A stretch of 64,000 bases of DNA from Clostridia bacterium (GTDB lineage Bacteria > Bacillota > Clostridia > Christensenellales > CAG-138). Every line of letters starts with the position of its first letter. Positions within the stretch are counted from its first letter, which is position 1. Below the pieces are notes generated by a model. That model had not been told where the DNA came from. It ran no database searches and saw nothing but the letters and a program-made list of their open reading frames with translations. The stretch covers positions 126,154-190,153 of the forward strand of contig JAFXSG010000013.1 in assembly GCA_017525875.1 (NCBI GenBank), given 5' to 3'. Both the position numbers and the translations under genes were made by a program. This document shows, in pieces, positions 8,412 to 16,297 of this stretch.

Positions 8412-9377
8412 ATGCCACTCGTAACCAGCACCGAAATGTTCAAAAAGGCCTATGAAGGCGGCTACGCCATCGGCGCGTTCAATGTCAACAACATGGAGAT
8501 CATCCAGGGCATCACCGAAGCAGCCAAGGAACTGAATGCTCCTCTCATCCTGCAGGTTTCCAAAGGCGCGCGCGAATACGCAAACCACACGTATCTCGTA
8601 AAGCTCGTTGAGGCAGCGGTTATCGAGACCGGCCTGCCGATCGTTCTCCACCTCGATCACGGCGGAGATTTCGACATCTGCAAAAAGTGCGTGGACGGCG
8701 GCTTCACCTCCGTTATGATCGACGCTTCCTCCAAGCCCTTCAAGGAGAACATCGAGATCACCCGTCAGGTCGTCGAATACGCGCACGATCACGGCGTGGT
8801 AGTCGAAGCAGAGCTTGGCACCCTTGCCGGCGTCGAGGACGACGTCAAGGTCAAGGCAGAGGATTCCTCCTACACCCGTCCCGAAGAGGTCGAAGAATTT
8901 GTTGCAAAGACCGGCTGCGACTCCCTGGCTATCGCTATCGGCACCAGCCACGGCGCATACAAGTTCCGTCCCGAACAGTGCACCCGCAATGAAAAGGGCA
9001 TCCTCGTTCCCCCGCCGCTCCGTTTCGACGTTCTCGAAGAGGTCGAAAAGCGCCTGCCCGGTTTCCCGATCGTTCTTCACGGCTCCTCCAGCGTTCCGCA
9101 GGAGTTCGTCAAGATGATCAACGAGAACGGCGGCCACATGCCCGACGCGGTCGGCATTCCCGAGGAGCAGCTCCGCAAGGCAGCCCGCAGCTCCGTCTGC
9201 AAGATCAACATCGACTCCGACCTCCGTCTTGCCATGACTGCAAATATCCGCAAGCATTTCGCGGAGCATCCGGATCATTTCGATCCCCGCCAGTACCTCA
9301 AGCCCGCCCGCGCCGCGATCAAGGAGCTTGTTAAGCACAAGATCGTTGACGTTCTCGGCTGCGACGGCAAAGCGTAA
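8412..9377 (+). CDS. fba: Fructose-1,6-bisphosphate aldolase, class II
   Basis: Zinc-dependent cleavage of fructose-1,6-bisphosphate to glyceraldehyde-3-phosphate and dihydroxyacetone phosphate in glycolysis. 321 residues. The motif VLHLDHGGD holds the proton-donor Asp82 and zinc-ligand His83. VVEAELGTLAG and the later zinc/phosphate motifs GTSHGAYK and VLHGSSSVP are all present. The start at 8412 has GAGGAGG (8397-8403) eight bases upstream; an upstream in-frame extension of 28 residues has no ribosome site and unusual composition. A GC hairpin and a small DUF1292 gene follow. Confidence 0.97.
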   Translation: MPLVTSTEMFKKAYEGGYAIGAFNVNNMEIIQGITEAAKELNAPLILQVSKGAREYANHTYLVKLVEAAVIETGLPIVLHLDHGGDFDICKKCVDGGFTSVMIDASSKPFKENIEITRQVVEYAHDHGVVVEAELGTLAGVEDDVKVKAEDSSYTRPEEVEEFVAKTGCDSLAIAIGTSHGAYKFRPEQCTRNEKGILVPPPLRFDVLEEVEKRLPGFPIVLHGSSSVPQEFVKMINENGGHMPDAVGIPEEQLRKAARSSVCKINIDSDLRLAMTANIRKHFAEHPDHFDPRQYLKPARAAIKELVKHKIVDVLGCDGKA

Positions 9378-9392
9378 TTCAGTATCAAACGT

Positions 9393-9417
9393 TTCCGGCG
9401 GGGCTTTCCCGCCGGAA
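9393..9417 (+). terminator. Weak terminator or processing hairpin after fba
   Basis: TTCCGGCGGG pairs with CCCGCCGGAA around a 5-base loop. The following CGCTTTATAAAG has only a short T run, so partial read-through into the DUF1292 gene is likely. Confidence 0.55.
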
Positions 9418-9442
9418 CGCTTTATAAAGCAAGGAGAAAGCT

Positions 9443-9697
9443 TTGGAACAGAACGAAACCCATGCGCTCATCCTCATCGACGAGGATGATAACGAGATCG
9501 AGTTCGACCTGCTCGATAAGTTCGAGTTTGAAGGCAGCACCTTCCTCGTGCTTTTGCCCGTTGATGACGACAGCGACGAAGTTGAGTACGTTATCCTTCG
9601 CGATGCAGGCGAAGGTGCGCTTGCCGGCATAGACGACGAAGATCAGCTTGACCGCGTTTTTGCGGAGTATAAAAAGCGTAACGATATCGAGGATTAA
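9443..9697 (+). CDS. DUF1292 small acidic protein (YrzB-like)
   Basis: 84 residues, strongly acidic. It has the DUF1292 pattern of alternating strands (LILIDEDDNEIEFDLLDKFE, FLVLLPVDDD, EVEYVILRD) and an acidic C-terminus ending near ELDRVFAEY-type residues. Function is unknown; Bacillota genomes carry several copies. Translation appears to start at TTG (9443), because AAGGAG (9431-9436) is six bases upstream and there is no in-frame ATG at the N-terminus. It is probably co-transcribed with fba by read-through and followed 12 bases later by a lipoprotein gene. Confidence 0.85.
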   Translation: MEQNETHALILIDEDDNEIEFDLLDKFEFEGSTFLVLLPVDDDSDEVEYVILRDAGEGALAGIDDEDQLDRVFAEYKKRNDIED

Positions 9698-9709
9698 CCT
9701 CTTACCCAA

Positions 9710-10246
9710 ATGAGATCTCTGTTAAAGCGGATCGTACCGCTGATACTAATACTTTTTGTATTTGCCGGCTGCGTGAATACAGTGCCGCATTTAATCGATG
9801 GTGTCACTCCCCCGCCGGCTTTTACCTCTGCGCCGTCTACTCAGCCCCCCGAGCAGAGCGATGACCCCGCGATCGTTACCGCCGCACCGAATTCCGATGA
9901 AAACGTCGATGCCCTCGGGAACCATATTTACACTAGCGACCATTACGAGCGTTACCTGAGCTTTCACAACGTTCTCGTGTATGAGGATGAGGGTGAAACG
10001 CTCGTCGACCTGACGATCACGAACGACTATCCGGAGCTGCTTCTTTGCGCCGTCAATATCACTTTTTTCAATGAAGCTGATGAAAAGATCGCTTCGAGCA
10101 GCCTTCAGATGCCCGACGGGTCGTTCCTGCTCGCGCTCGAAAGCGGCGATACTCCGCTTTACGCAAGGGTCCTGACGGATATCGTGCTGACCGATAAGCG
10201 TTTTGAATTGACTTTTGATCCTCAGACCGGTGTAGTTCCGGAGTAA
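9710..10246 (+). CDS. Predicted lipoprotein of unknown function
   Basis: 178 residues. The N-terminus MRSLLKRIVPLILILFVF is a signal peptide followed by the lipobox FAGC, so the mature protein should be lipid-anchored outside the membrane. A Pro/Thr-rich linker comes next, then an all-beta-looking domain (VLVYEDEGETLVDLTITN and LLCAVNITFFNEADEKI) that resembles FxLYD/DUF-type immunoglobulin-like extracellular domains. I do not assign a family. It is 12 bases after the DUF1292 gene and likely shares its transcript. It ends before a strong bidirectional terminator. Confidence 0.75.
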   Translation: MRSLLKRIVPLILILFVFAGCVNTVPHLIDGVTPPPAFTSAPSTQPPEQSDDPAIVTAAPNSDENVDALGNHIYTSDHYERYLSFHNVLVYEDEGETLVDLTITNDYPELLLCAVNITFFNEADEKIASSSLQMPDGSFLLALESGDTPLYARVLTDIVLTDKRFELTFDPQTGVVPE

Positions 10247-10274
10247 AACAGCAATCGATATAAAGAAAAAAGGA

Positions 10275-10289
10275 ACGCCGCAACGGCGT
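10275..10289 (-). terminator. Small intrinsic terminator, minus strand
   Basis: ACGCCG and CGGCGT around a 3-base loop, followed on the minus strand by TTCCTTTTTTC. It could be a second stop for transcripts coming from recO. Confidence 0.45.
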
Positions 10290-10342
10290 ATCCGCATAAG
10301 GAGATACAGGTTTTCAGCCGCAGCCCGTATACAAAAAAGCAA

Positions 10343-10375
10343 AGATTCCGGGGATGCTTTTTACTCCCGGAATCT
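10343..10375. terminator. Bidirectional intrinsic terminator
   Basis: AGATTCCGGG pairs with CCCGGAATCT. On plus the tail is CTCGTTTTAT (ends the lipoprotein transcript), on minus TTGCTTTTTTG (ends the recO transcript). The 10247-10637 interval holds only this hairpin, the smaller one at 10275 and the open frame described next. Confidence 0.75.
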
Positions 10376-10409
10376 CTCGTTTTATAGGTGGATGAAAACC
10401 GCATGACGA

Positions 10410-10625
10410 TCAATGCTTTGAAGCGAACAGGCAGATAAGTCCGGTTTTCTTCAAACCCTTGGCTGCCGTCATCCCCTGTCGCTTTACTTCATTCATGTAG
10501 CGATCGCTTTCGGACGGATCAATAACCTTGCTCGTATTCAAACAAGGACATACAGCCTCAGGAGTATAAAGAGTTCCGAAAGCCACAAAGACTTCGGAGC
10601 TTTTAATGTTTCTGTTTTGCTGTGA
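10410..10625 (-). other. Unassigned 71-codon open frame downstream of recO, possible gene remnant
   Basis: On the minus strand, between the recO stop and the terminator, a stop-free stretch of 71 codons ends in TGA at 10410. It contains protein-like segments such as SSEVFVAFGTLYTPEAVCPC and SDRYMNEVKRQGMTAAKGLK. No good start codon with a ribosome site is visible; the only internal ATG with reasonable remaining length would give 33 residues. It could be the decayed 3' part of a gene, a short unannotated gene using a non-ATG start, or chance. I do not recognise the sequence. Confidence 0.3.
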
Positions 10626-10637
10626 TCAGAGAGTAAC

Positions 10638-11375
10638 TTATTGAACGAGCTTGGGATTTTTCAGTCGGATCGGTTGTTCGAGCACGTACTCGGCATAATC
10701 AAAGATCAGTTTATTAAGCTCCGTTCTCGCGCTCTCCGGCAGGCGCACCTTGTCCATGTCCTTATCTTCGAGTCTCATCATGCGTCTGAATGCTTCAAGC
10801 GCCAGTGCTGAATATGTCGGCTGATCGGATGCGCAGTCCGTACACAGAGAACCGCCGCTTTTGAACGAAAACGGGATCTGTTTTTCCGACGTTACCGGTT
10901 TCCCGCAGCAAGAACAGTTTGTGAGTACCGGCGCGTAACCCGCCAGCGCAAGAAACTTTGCCGCAAAGCAGAGTACGAGATCGGCCGGCTGCGCGTTACC
11001 GTATGCAAGGAAGCTGAACGCATGATACAGCATGGAAAACAGCTCGTCGTTTGGCCTGTTTGATGCCAGCTTTTCGGCAATGCGAACTATTTGTGCGGCG
11101 GCAAGGAGCTTATCGTAATCCTCGCGTATCGGGTAAAAAGCTTCGATGATCGTTGAGGATGAAACGCAGTCTATGCCGTTTCGTTCATAAACGATAAACT
11201 CACCGTAGCAATACGCATCCTTTACATTACTTGATACGGTTTTTCCTTTTGCCCTTACTCCCCTTGCCGTGACCGAAACAAGCCCGTTTTCCCTGGTGAG
11301 AACGCTCAGGATACGGTCGTTTTCGCGATAGTCAGTGTATCGCAGTACTATTCCTGTCAAAGTCTGAAATGCCAT
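10638..11375 (-). CDS. recO: DNA repair protein RecO
   Basis: Recombination mediator that helps RecR load RecA on SSB-coated single strands in the RecFOR pathway. 245 residues from the ATG at 11375, typical length. The N-terminal OB-fold starts MAFQTLTGIVLRYTDYREND. The C-terminal helical domain carries a Cys4 zinc site (TNCSCCGKPV, then LCTDCA). An in-frame extension upstream to 11423 is rejected since the family begins at this Met. In related genomes recO follows era directly; here a yqzL-like gene on the opposite strand lies between them. The ribosome site is weak. Confidence 0.94.
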   Translation of the reverse strand: MAFQTLTGIVLRYTDYRENDRILSVLTRENGLVSVTARGVRAKGKTVSSNVKDAYCYGEFIVYERNGIDCVSSSTIIEAFYPIREDYDKLLAAAQIVRIAEKLASNRPNDELFSMLYHAFSFLAYGNAQPADLVLCFAAKFLALAGYAPVLTNCSCCGKPVTSEKQIPFSFKSGGSLCTDCASDQPTYSALALEAFRRMMRLEDKDMDKVRLPESARTELNKLIFDYAEYVLEQPIRLKNPKLVQ

Positions 11376-11482
11376 AATGAGTGTATTTGCCTTTCCTGCC
11401 GTTCTTTTCCGTATTAGCCGCAAACTGGAGCGGTTTTTTATACGCCCGCGTGCAATACTACGAAAAAAGCAAGGAGCCGGCT

Positions 11483-11611
11483 ATGGAAAGAAAAGGATCT
11501 GAGTCTTCAGCGGAAAAAGCAAAGCTTTGGAAAAAATTCACGGCGAGCGGAAGGATCGACGATTACCTTGCATACAGCCGTTACACCGGAGAAAACGCCG
11601 ATAAAGACTGA
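11483..11611 (+). CDS. yqzL: YqzL-like small protein, opposite strand to era and recO
   Basis: 42 residues: starts MERKGSESSAEKAK and contains LWKKFTASGRIDDYLAYSRY. The pattern W-K-x-F-x-x-[ST]-G-x-I-x-x-Y-L matches the YqzL family, whose gene in Bacillus lies between era and recO. Function unknown. The start is supported by AAGGAG (11471-11476) six bases before ATG; a longer upstream frame from 11381 is not needed. Unlike the usual arrangement, the gene points against its neighbours: its stop codon ends at 11611 and the era stop begins at 11612, so the two convergent genes abut with no space for a terminator. Confidence 0.72.
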   Translation: MERKGSESSAEKAKLWKKFTASGRIDDYLAYSRYTGENADKD

Positions 11612-12511
11612 TCAGAAATTGGGGTCGAAGCCGAACTCGCGCAGCGCTGAGGCGGAGTTACGCCACTCCGGACGGACTTTGACGTACAGTTGGAGATTGA
11701 CCTGCGTGCCGAACAGCCACTCGATCTCCTGCCTTGCGTTCATTCCGATCTTTTTAAGCATTCGTCCGCCTTTTCCGATCACGATTCCCTTGTGAGAATC
11801 TCTTTCAACGTAGATCGTCGCAAACACGTCGTGTATGCCGTCTTCGCGCAGCTTGATCTTGTCGATGCCTACGCCGATACCGTGCGGGATCTCGTCACGG
11901 ATCAGCTTCAGCGCGGTCTCGCGGATCATCTCCGCGCAGATAGCCCACATCGGCTGATCTGTCACCATATCGTCGGGGTAATACTGCGGCCCCTCCTCAA
12001 GGTATTCGAGCAGGACGGCTTCGAGCTTGTCGGTATTTCGCCCGCTTTCGGCGCTGATCGGAACGATCTGCTTTATCCATTTTTCTCTTTGCAGTCTTTC
12101 GGTCAGCTCGTCGATCGTTCCCAGGCTAACAAGGTCTGTCTTGTTGATTGCGGCAACGACGGGAGTTTTCCCGCACTTTGTCATGAGCTGTTCAAGCAGC
12201 TTTTCGTCTTTTTCGCGGATGCCGACGGAAGCGTCGATCATCAGAAGGATCGCGTCCACTTCGTTGATCGCGTCCAATGCGGTTTTGAGCATGTAATCGC
12301 CGAGCCTGTTTTTCGGCGCGGTAACGCCGGGGGTGTCCAGGAAGATCATTTGATAGTCCTTCCTTGAAACGACGCCGGTTATTCGGTTGCGCGTGGTCTG
12401 AGCGCGGTCTGACACGATGCTGATCTTCTGCCCGACGAGTTTATTCATCAAAGTCGACTTGCCAACGTTCGGCGAACCGATTATGGAAATGAAGCCGGAT
12501 CTGTATGCCAT
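11612..12511 (-). CDS. era: GTPase Era
   Basis: Ribosome-assembly GTPase that binds the 3' end of 16S rRNA. 299 residues, standard. G1 motif GSPNVGKST at residues 12-20, G3 DTPG, G4 NKTD, and a C-terminal KH domain with VIGKGGRMLKKIG. The ATG overlaps the cdd stop as TAATG, indicating translational coupling. It belongs to the yqfC-yqfD-phoH-PgpH-ybeY-cdd-era run. Confidence 0.97.
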   Translation of the reverse strand: MAYRSGFISIIGSPNVGKSTLMNKLVGQKISIVSDRAQTTRNRITGVVSRKDYQMIFLDTPGVTAPKNRLGDYMLKTALDAINEVDAILLMIDASVGIREKDEKLLEQLMTKCGKTPVVAAINKTDLVSLGTIDELTERLQREKWIKQIVPISAESGRNTDKLEAVLLEYLEEGPQYYPDDMVTDQPMWAICAEMIRETALKLIRDEIPHGIGVGIDKIKLREDGIHDVFATIYVERDSHKGIVIGKGGRMLKKIGMNARQEIEWLFGTQVNLQLYVKVRPEWRNSASALREFGFDPNF

Positions 12512-12924
12512 TACTCCATATCCTCCTTGGTGAAAGCAAGCGGGAGTAGTTCGCCAAGCGAAACGAGCTTGTACTCGCCCTCTTTGTTCGCAAGTATCAC
12601 CGGCATATCCGCCTCGCAGAATTCCGAAAGCACCTGACGGCAGACTCCGCAGGGTGCAGTGTAATTCGCGCTGTCAGATATTATCGCGATGGCTTCGAAT
12701 TTGCGCTCGCCTTCATAAACAGCCTTGAACATAGCGGTGCGCTCGGCGCAGACCGTGGGCGTATAACTTGCATTCTCTATATTGCATCCGAGATAGTACG
12801 CCCCGCTCTGCGCTTTCAGGCAGGCGCCGACGCGAAAATGTGAGTATTCGACATATGCACGCTCGCGCGCTTCCGCAGCAAGGGCGATCATCTTTGCAAT
12901 TTCAAATCTGTTTAACTCTTTCAT
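12511..12924 (-). CDS. cdd: Cytidine deaminase
   Basis: Hydrolytic deamination of cytidine and deoxycytidine to uridine nucleosides in pyrimidine salvage. 137 residues, the homotetrameric short form. Zinc and catalytic residues are present: the CAERTA motif (Cys, Glu) and PCGVCRQ (two Cys). HFRVGACL and NIENASY contact the substrate. Coupled to era by a TAATG overlap. Its product feeds the pyrimidine phosphorylase at the window start, though that gene is not linked. Confidence 0.96.
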   Translation of the reverse strand: MKELNRFEIAKMIALAAEARERAYVEYSHFRVGACLKAQSGAYYLGCNIENASYTPTVCAERTAMFKAVYEGERKFEAIAIISDSANYTAPCGVCRQVLSEFCEADMPVILANKEGEYKLVSLGELLPLAFTKEDME

Positions 12925-12942
12925 TTTGTTCTTCTTTCCGGA

Positions 12943-13407
12943 TCAATCCAATCCTTCGAACTCAGGCATTGCCATTATCTCCCTTTGGCGGGCGAACATT
13001 ACCTCTTCATCGGAGGGTTCCATATGGTCATAACCGAGCAGGTGCAGCATTCCATGCACTGTCAGGAATGCAAGTTCTCTCTCCGTCGAGTGTCCAAGCT
13101 CTGCTCCCTGGCGGATCGCCGTCGGTACGGAGATCATTATGTCTCCGAGAAATCCGTCTGGAGGTGCAATAAGGTCGTCGCCCTCATCAGCCGGAAAACT
13201 CAGCACGTCCGTCGGACGGTCCACGTTCCTGAACTCACGATTGTAGATATGTATGGTCTCATCATTCGTGAGCACTATCGAAGCGAATCTGCATTCCGCA
13301 TTTTCGGCCTTGGCAACGGCTTCACAAGCCGTGCGCACCGCGTTTATCTGCGAAATCGTCGGCTCAATATCTGTGTACGTTATAACGGATTTTTTCATTT
13401 CGTTCAT
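12943..13407 (-). CDS. ybeY: Endoribonuclease YbeY (16S rRNA maturation)
   Basis: Zinc-dependent single-strand endoribonuclease acting in 16S rRNA 3'-end maturation and ribosome quality control. 154 residues from ATG at 13407. The diagnostic motif HGMLHLLGYDH gives the three zinc-binding His residues. The start at 13407 follows GAGAGC; a more distal in-frame start (13455) would overlap the upstream gene by 41 bases and add non-conserved residues. Its position next to phoH and the PgpH-like gene is the standard Bacillota order. Confidence 0.95.
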   Translation of the reverse strand: MNEMKKSVITYTDIEPTISQINAVRTACEAVAKAENAECRFASIVLTNDETIHIYNREFRNVDRPTDVLSFPADEGDDLIAPPDGFLGDIMISVPTAIRQGAELGHSTERELAFLTVHGMLHLLGYDHMEPSDEEVMFARQREIMAMPEFEGLD

Positions 13408-13414
13408 TTTGCTC

Positions 13415-15133
13415 TCAATCGTTGTCCTGATCGCCCGTCTGATCGCCGTTTTCATCGCCGAAATCCTCGTCGCTCCCGGCGTAATCGCTCGCAGCTCGCT
13501 GTTCAGCTATCTTTTCGGCAATGTCGTCCTGCTGAGGTTCGTTATCCGGATCGGTATATGGGCCGGGTTCGTTCGTTTCATCATCCGCCGGCAGCTCGGC
13601 GTCATGCGTCGTGCTTTGGATCTGCGGCAGGACCTGATCTGGATTTGCGGGATACTCTATGCGTTCGTGATACTGTGCAAGCAGGTTTTTAATGAAGCTC
13701 GCTTCGATCGTTCGAATATCCTTTGCTGTGATCGGGCTTTCGCTGAGCTGACCATCCACAGGCAGCCACAGGCCGTTGATTACGTTTTTGACCCGTTCCT
13801 CTATCATTTCCTGAGTCGGGCGTTTGAGTGCGCGCACTGCCGCCTCACAGCAATCCGCGAGCATCAAGATCGCGTCTTCCTTCGTCTGCGGTTTTTGTGA
13901 TTCATAGCGGTAGTCGTTGATATTCACGCTGTCCGGGACGGCCGCCTGTTCCCTGGCTTTTGTATAGAAGTAGTACACGATCGAATCGCCGTGATGATTT
14001 GCAGCCATTCGAATAATATCCGACGGGAAGTTTTTCTTGCTCAGCATCTGAGCGCTGTCCTTCGGGTGTGCTAAGATATGCGCGGCGCTGACCTCGGGAG
14101 GCAGCTCATCATGCACGTTGTATTCGCCCTGGTTTTCCTTGAAATAGCGGGGGCTGACAAGCTTGCCGATGTCGTGGTAGTATGCAGCGGTTTTGCAAAG
14201 GAGGGCATTTGCGCCGACTTGCTCCGCAGCGGATTCCGCCATCACGGCAACGATCAAAGAATGATGATAAGTTCCGGGCGCCTCCAGCATGAGCCGTTTT
14301 AGCAGCGGGTTGTTGTTGTTCATCAGCTCATTGAGCCTTGCTTCCGTTGAGATGTCGAAAGCCCTCTCGAACAGCGGCAGAAGTCCGGTCGCAATGATGC
14401 CCGAAAGCAGACAGCCCGCGAACATCCAACCCGAATCGATCGCGATCGTTTTAAAGTCAACTCCGGAAAATGCCTGAACTGCGGACAAAACCAAAGCAGC
14501 TGCAGCGCCGCCTATCGCTCCTGAGATAACCGGCTGAAGCCTGTTGCTTTGCCCGTTAAGAGCGATGACCGAAACGATGCCTCCGAAGAAGATCGCAAGC
14601 GCGGCAGCAACCGGCTTGTCCAGCACGCCGGAGCCATAGCCGGAAACCGTCATCAGCATCATAACGCCGGCCATCGTGACCGTCATCGTGTATGCGGCTC
14701 TTTTCGAAACGAGCAGACCGCAAAGGATTATCGCAACGAAAGCGGCTGTGAAAGCAAATGAGATGATCGTGGTGAAGGCGGAAAGCACGACCGCCAGCAC
14801 TATCAGCGTAGAAACAGCAGCCAGCCGTTTCGGCGAGGTAAGGATATAACGTTTTTCAAAGTACAGGTACGTCTCCAGCAGCACCATGGATGCGATCGAG
14901 CACGTGCCGCATATCACAGCAAGAAGTATGAACTCGTTTTTATCCGTGCCCTGCCAAACGCTCGCTATGCGACAATAGGACGTAACGAAGATGACCACCG
15001 CCACTACGGCAAGCACTATGCAGCCGACGCGCGGCGGTATCTGACGCTCGCTGAAGAAATTGTTGCCGCGTTCTTTTTTCTTTTTGTTTTCCGCTTTTTC
15101 TCGGCGGTTTGCAGCTTTTGCATTCTCTTTCAT
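13415..15133 (-). CDS. PgpH-like 7TM-HD phosphohydrolase (c-di-AMP phosphodiesterase family) lacking the extracellular sensor
   Basis: PgpH/YqfF enzymes hydrolyse c-di-AMP to pApA. 572 residues from ATG 15133 (AAAGGAG seven bases upstream). A basic N-terminus (RREKAENKKKKERG) is followed by about seven or eight membrane helices, then a cytosolic HD domain with TYHHSLIVAVMAE and YYHDIGKLVSP (the HD pair), then NHHGDS. The C-terminal 60 residues are acidic and disordered. Typical members have about 700 residues and a large extracellular 7TMR-HDED domain after the first helix; here the second helix follows within about 20 residues, so that sensor is absent. Activity on c-di-AMP is inferred from the family. 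Confidence 0.85.
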   Translation of the reverse strand: MKENAKAANRREKAENKKKKERGNNFFSERQIPPRVGCIVLAVVAVVIFVTSYCRIASVWQGTDKNEFILLAVICGTCSIASMVLLETYLYFEKRYILTSPKRLAAVSTLIVLAVVLSAFTTIISFAFTAAFVAIILCGLLVSKRAAYTMTVTMAGVMMLMTVSGYGSGVLDKPVAAALAIFFGGIVSVIALNGQSNRLQPVISGAIGGAAAALVLSAVQAFSGVDFKTIAIDSGWMFAGCLLSGIIATGLLPLFERAFDISTEARLNELMNNNNPLLKRLMLEAPGTYHHSLIVAVMAESAAEQVGANALLCKTAAYYHDIGKLVSPRYFKENQGEYNVHDELPPEVSAAHILAHPKDSAQMLSKKNFPSDIIRMAANHHGDSIVYYFYTKAREQAAVPDSVNINDYRYESQKPQTKEDAILMLADCCEAAVRALKRPTQEMIEERVKNVINGLWLPVDGQLSESPITAKDIRTIEASFIKNLLAQYHERIEYPANPDQVLPQIQSTTHDAELPADDETNEPGPYTDPDNEPQQDDIAEKIAEQRAASDYAGSDEDFGDENGDQTGDQDND

Positions 15134-15202
15134 TTCGTCTCCTTTGCATGGCATAAGCCACAACGCATGCCTCTCAGACCAGTTTGCTGCTTAAATGCAG
15201 TT

Positions 15203-16297
15203 TCAGCCTTCGGGCTTTTCGTCGTCCCTTCGGCGCTCTTCGCGAGCCTTCCTCTCGGCAGCTCGCTCCGCCGCCTGCTCATATGCCCTGACGATCCTCT
15301 GCACCATTTCATGGCGGACGACGTCGCGGGCCGACATATAGACCATCGCAATATTTTCGACGTCCTTGAGGACGTGCAGCGCGTGGATAAGACCGCTCTT
15401 TTTTTCCTGAGGAAGGTCTATCTGTGTGATATCGCCCGTTACAACGACTCTTGAACCTTCGCCGAAACGGGTCAGGAACATTTTCATCTGCTCGATGGTA
15501 CAGTTCTGCGCTTCATCGAGGATGATGTATGCATCGTTCAAAGTGCGGCCGCGCATATACGCAAGCGGTGCGACCTCGATCGTTCCCCTCTCGGAAAGAG
15601 TTCTGAAGCCCTCCGCTCCGAGGAAGTCATAGAGCGCATCGTAAAGCGGGCGCAGATACGGATCTACCTTGTTCTGAAGATCGCCCGGAAGGAAGCCGAG
15701 CTTCTCCCCCGCTTCCACCGCCGGTCTTGTCAGGATTATACGGCTGACTTCTTTATTCTTATACGCGAGCACCGCCATCGCGACCGCGAGATACGTCTTG
15801 CCCGTTCCCGCAGGGCCAACGCCAAACACGACAGTGTTCTTTTTGAGCGCGTTGACGTACTTTTTCTGTCCAAGAGTCTTGCACTTGATCTGTTTTCCGC
15901 GGCTCGTAAAGGCGATGACGTCATCGGCAAGGTCCAGTATAAGATCGGCGTTGCCCTCCCTCGCAAGATCTATCGCATAGCGGATGCGGCCGCGGTCAAT
16001 GTTCTCGCCCTTGCGGATCAGTCCAAGCAGCTTTTCAATAACGCCGCAGGCCACTCTATCCTGCTCGTCCGTACCTGTGACGGCGATCATATCGCCTGTT
16101 ACGCGGATCTGCGCACCGGTCTCGGCTTCTATCACTCTGAGATTTTCATCGAACACTCCGAACAGACGAATGACCTCGTCCATGGAGTCGATCGGGATGT
16201 ATTCGGTTTGTTTATCCTCCGTGTTGGAGGGAGTATGCGGCTCGACGGCGTTCGTCGTCAGTTCGTCATTTTGCAGTTCTTGTTCCTGCTCGTTCAT
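15203..16297 (-). CDS. phoH: PhoH-family P-loop ATPase (PhoH/YbeZ type)
   Basis: 364 residues. The N-terminal 140 residues include a KH-like RNA-binding segment (IEAETGAQIRVTGDMIAVTG). The PhoH ATPase core follows, with Walker A GPAGTGKT at 161-168 and Walker B DAYIILDEAQN. The protein ends with a charged Arg/Glu tail. YbeZ-type PhoH proteins are RNA-linked ATPases that pair with YbeY; the gene is in the same run. The start ATG overlaps the yqfD stop by four bases (ATGA). Confidence 0.93.
   Translation of the reverse strand: MNEQEQELQNDELTTNAVEPHTPSNTEDKQTEYIPIDSMDEVIRLFGVFDENLRVIEAETGAQIRVTGDMIAVTGTDEQDRVACGVIEKLLGLIRKGENIDRGRIRYAIDLAREGNADLILDLADDVIAFTSRGKQIKCKTLGQKKYVNALKKNTVVFGVGPAGTGKTYLAVAMAVLAYKNKEVSRIILTRPAVEAGEKLGFLPGDLQNKVDPYLRPLYDALYDFLGAEGFRTLSERGTIEVAPLAYMRGRTLNDAYIILDEAQNCTIEQMKMFLTRFGEGSRVVVTGDITQIDLPQEKKSGLIHALHVLKDVENIAMVYMSARDVVRHEMVQRIVRAYEQAAERAAERKAREERRRDDEKPEG

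Noticed and set aside
10222..10413. Minus-strand open frame of 63 codons downstream of recO
   Set aside because: It contains two terminator hairpins and overlaps the lipoprotein gene end; no ribosome site.
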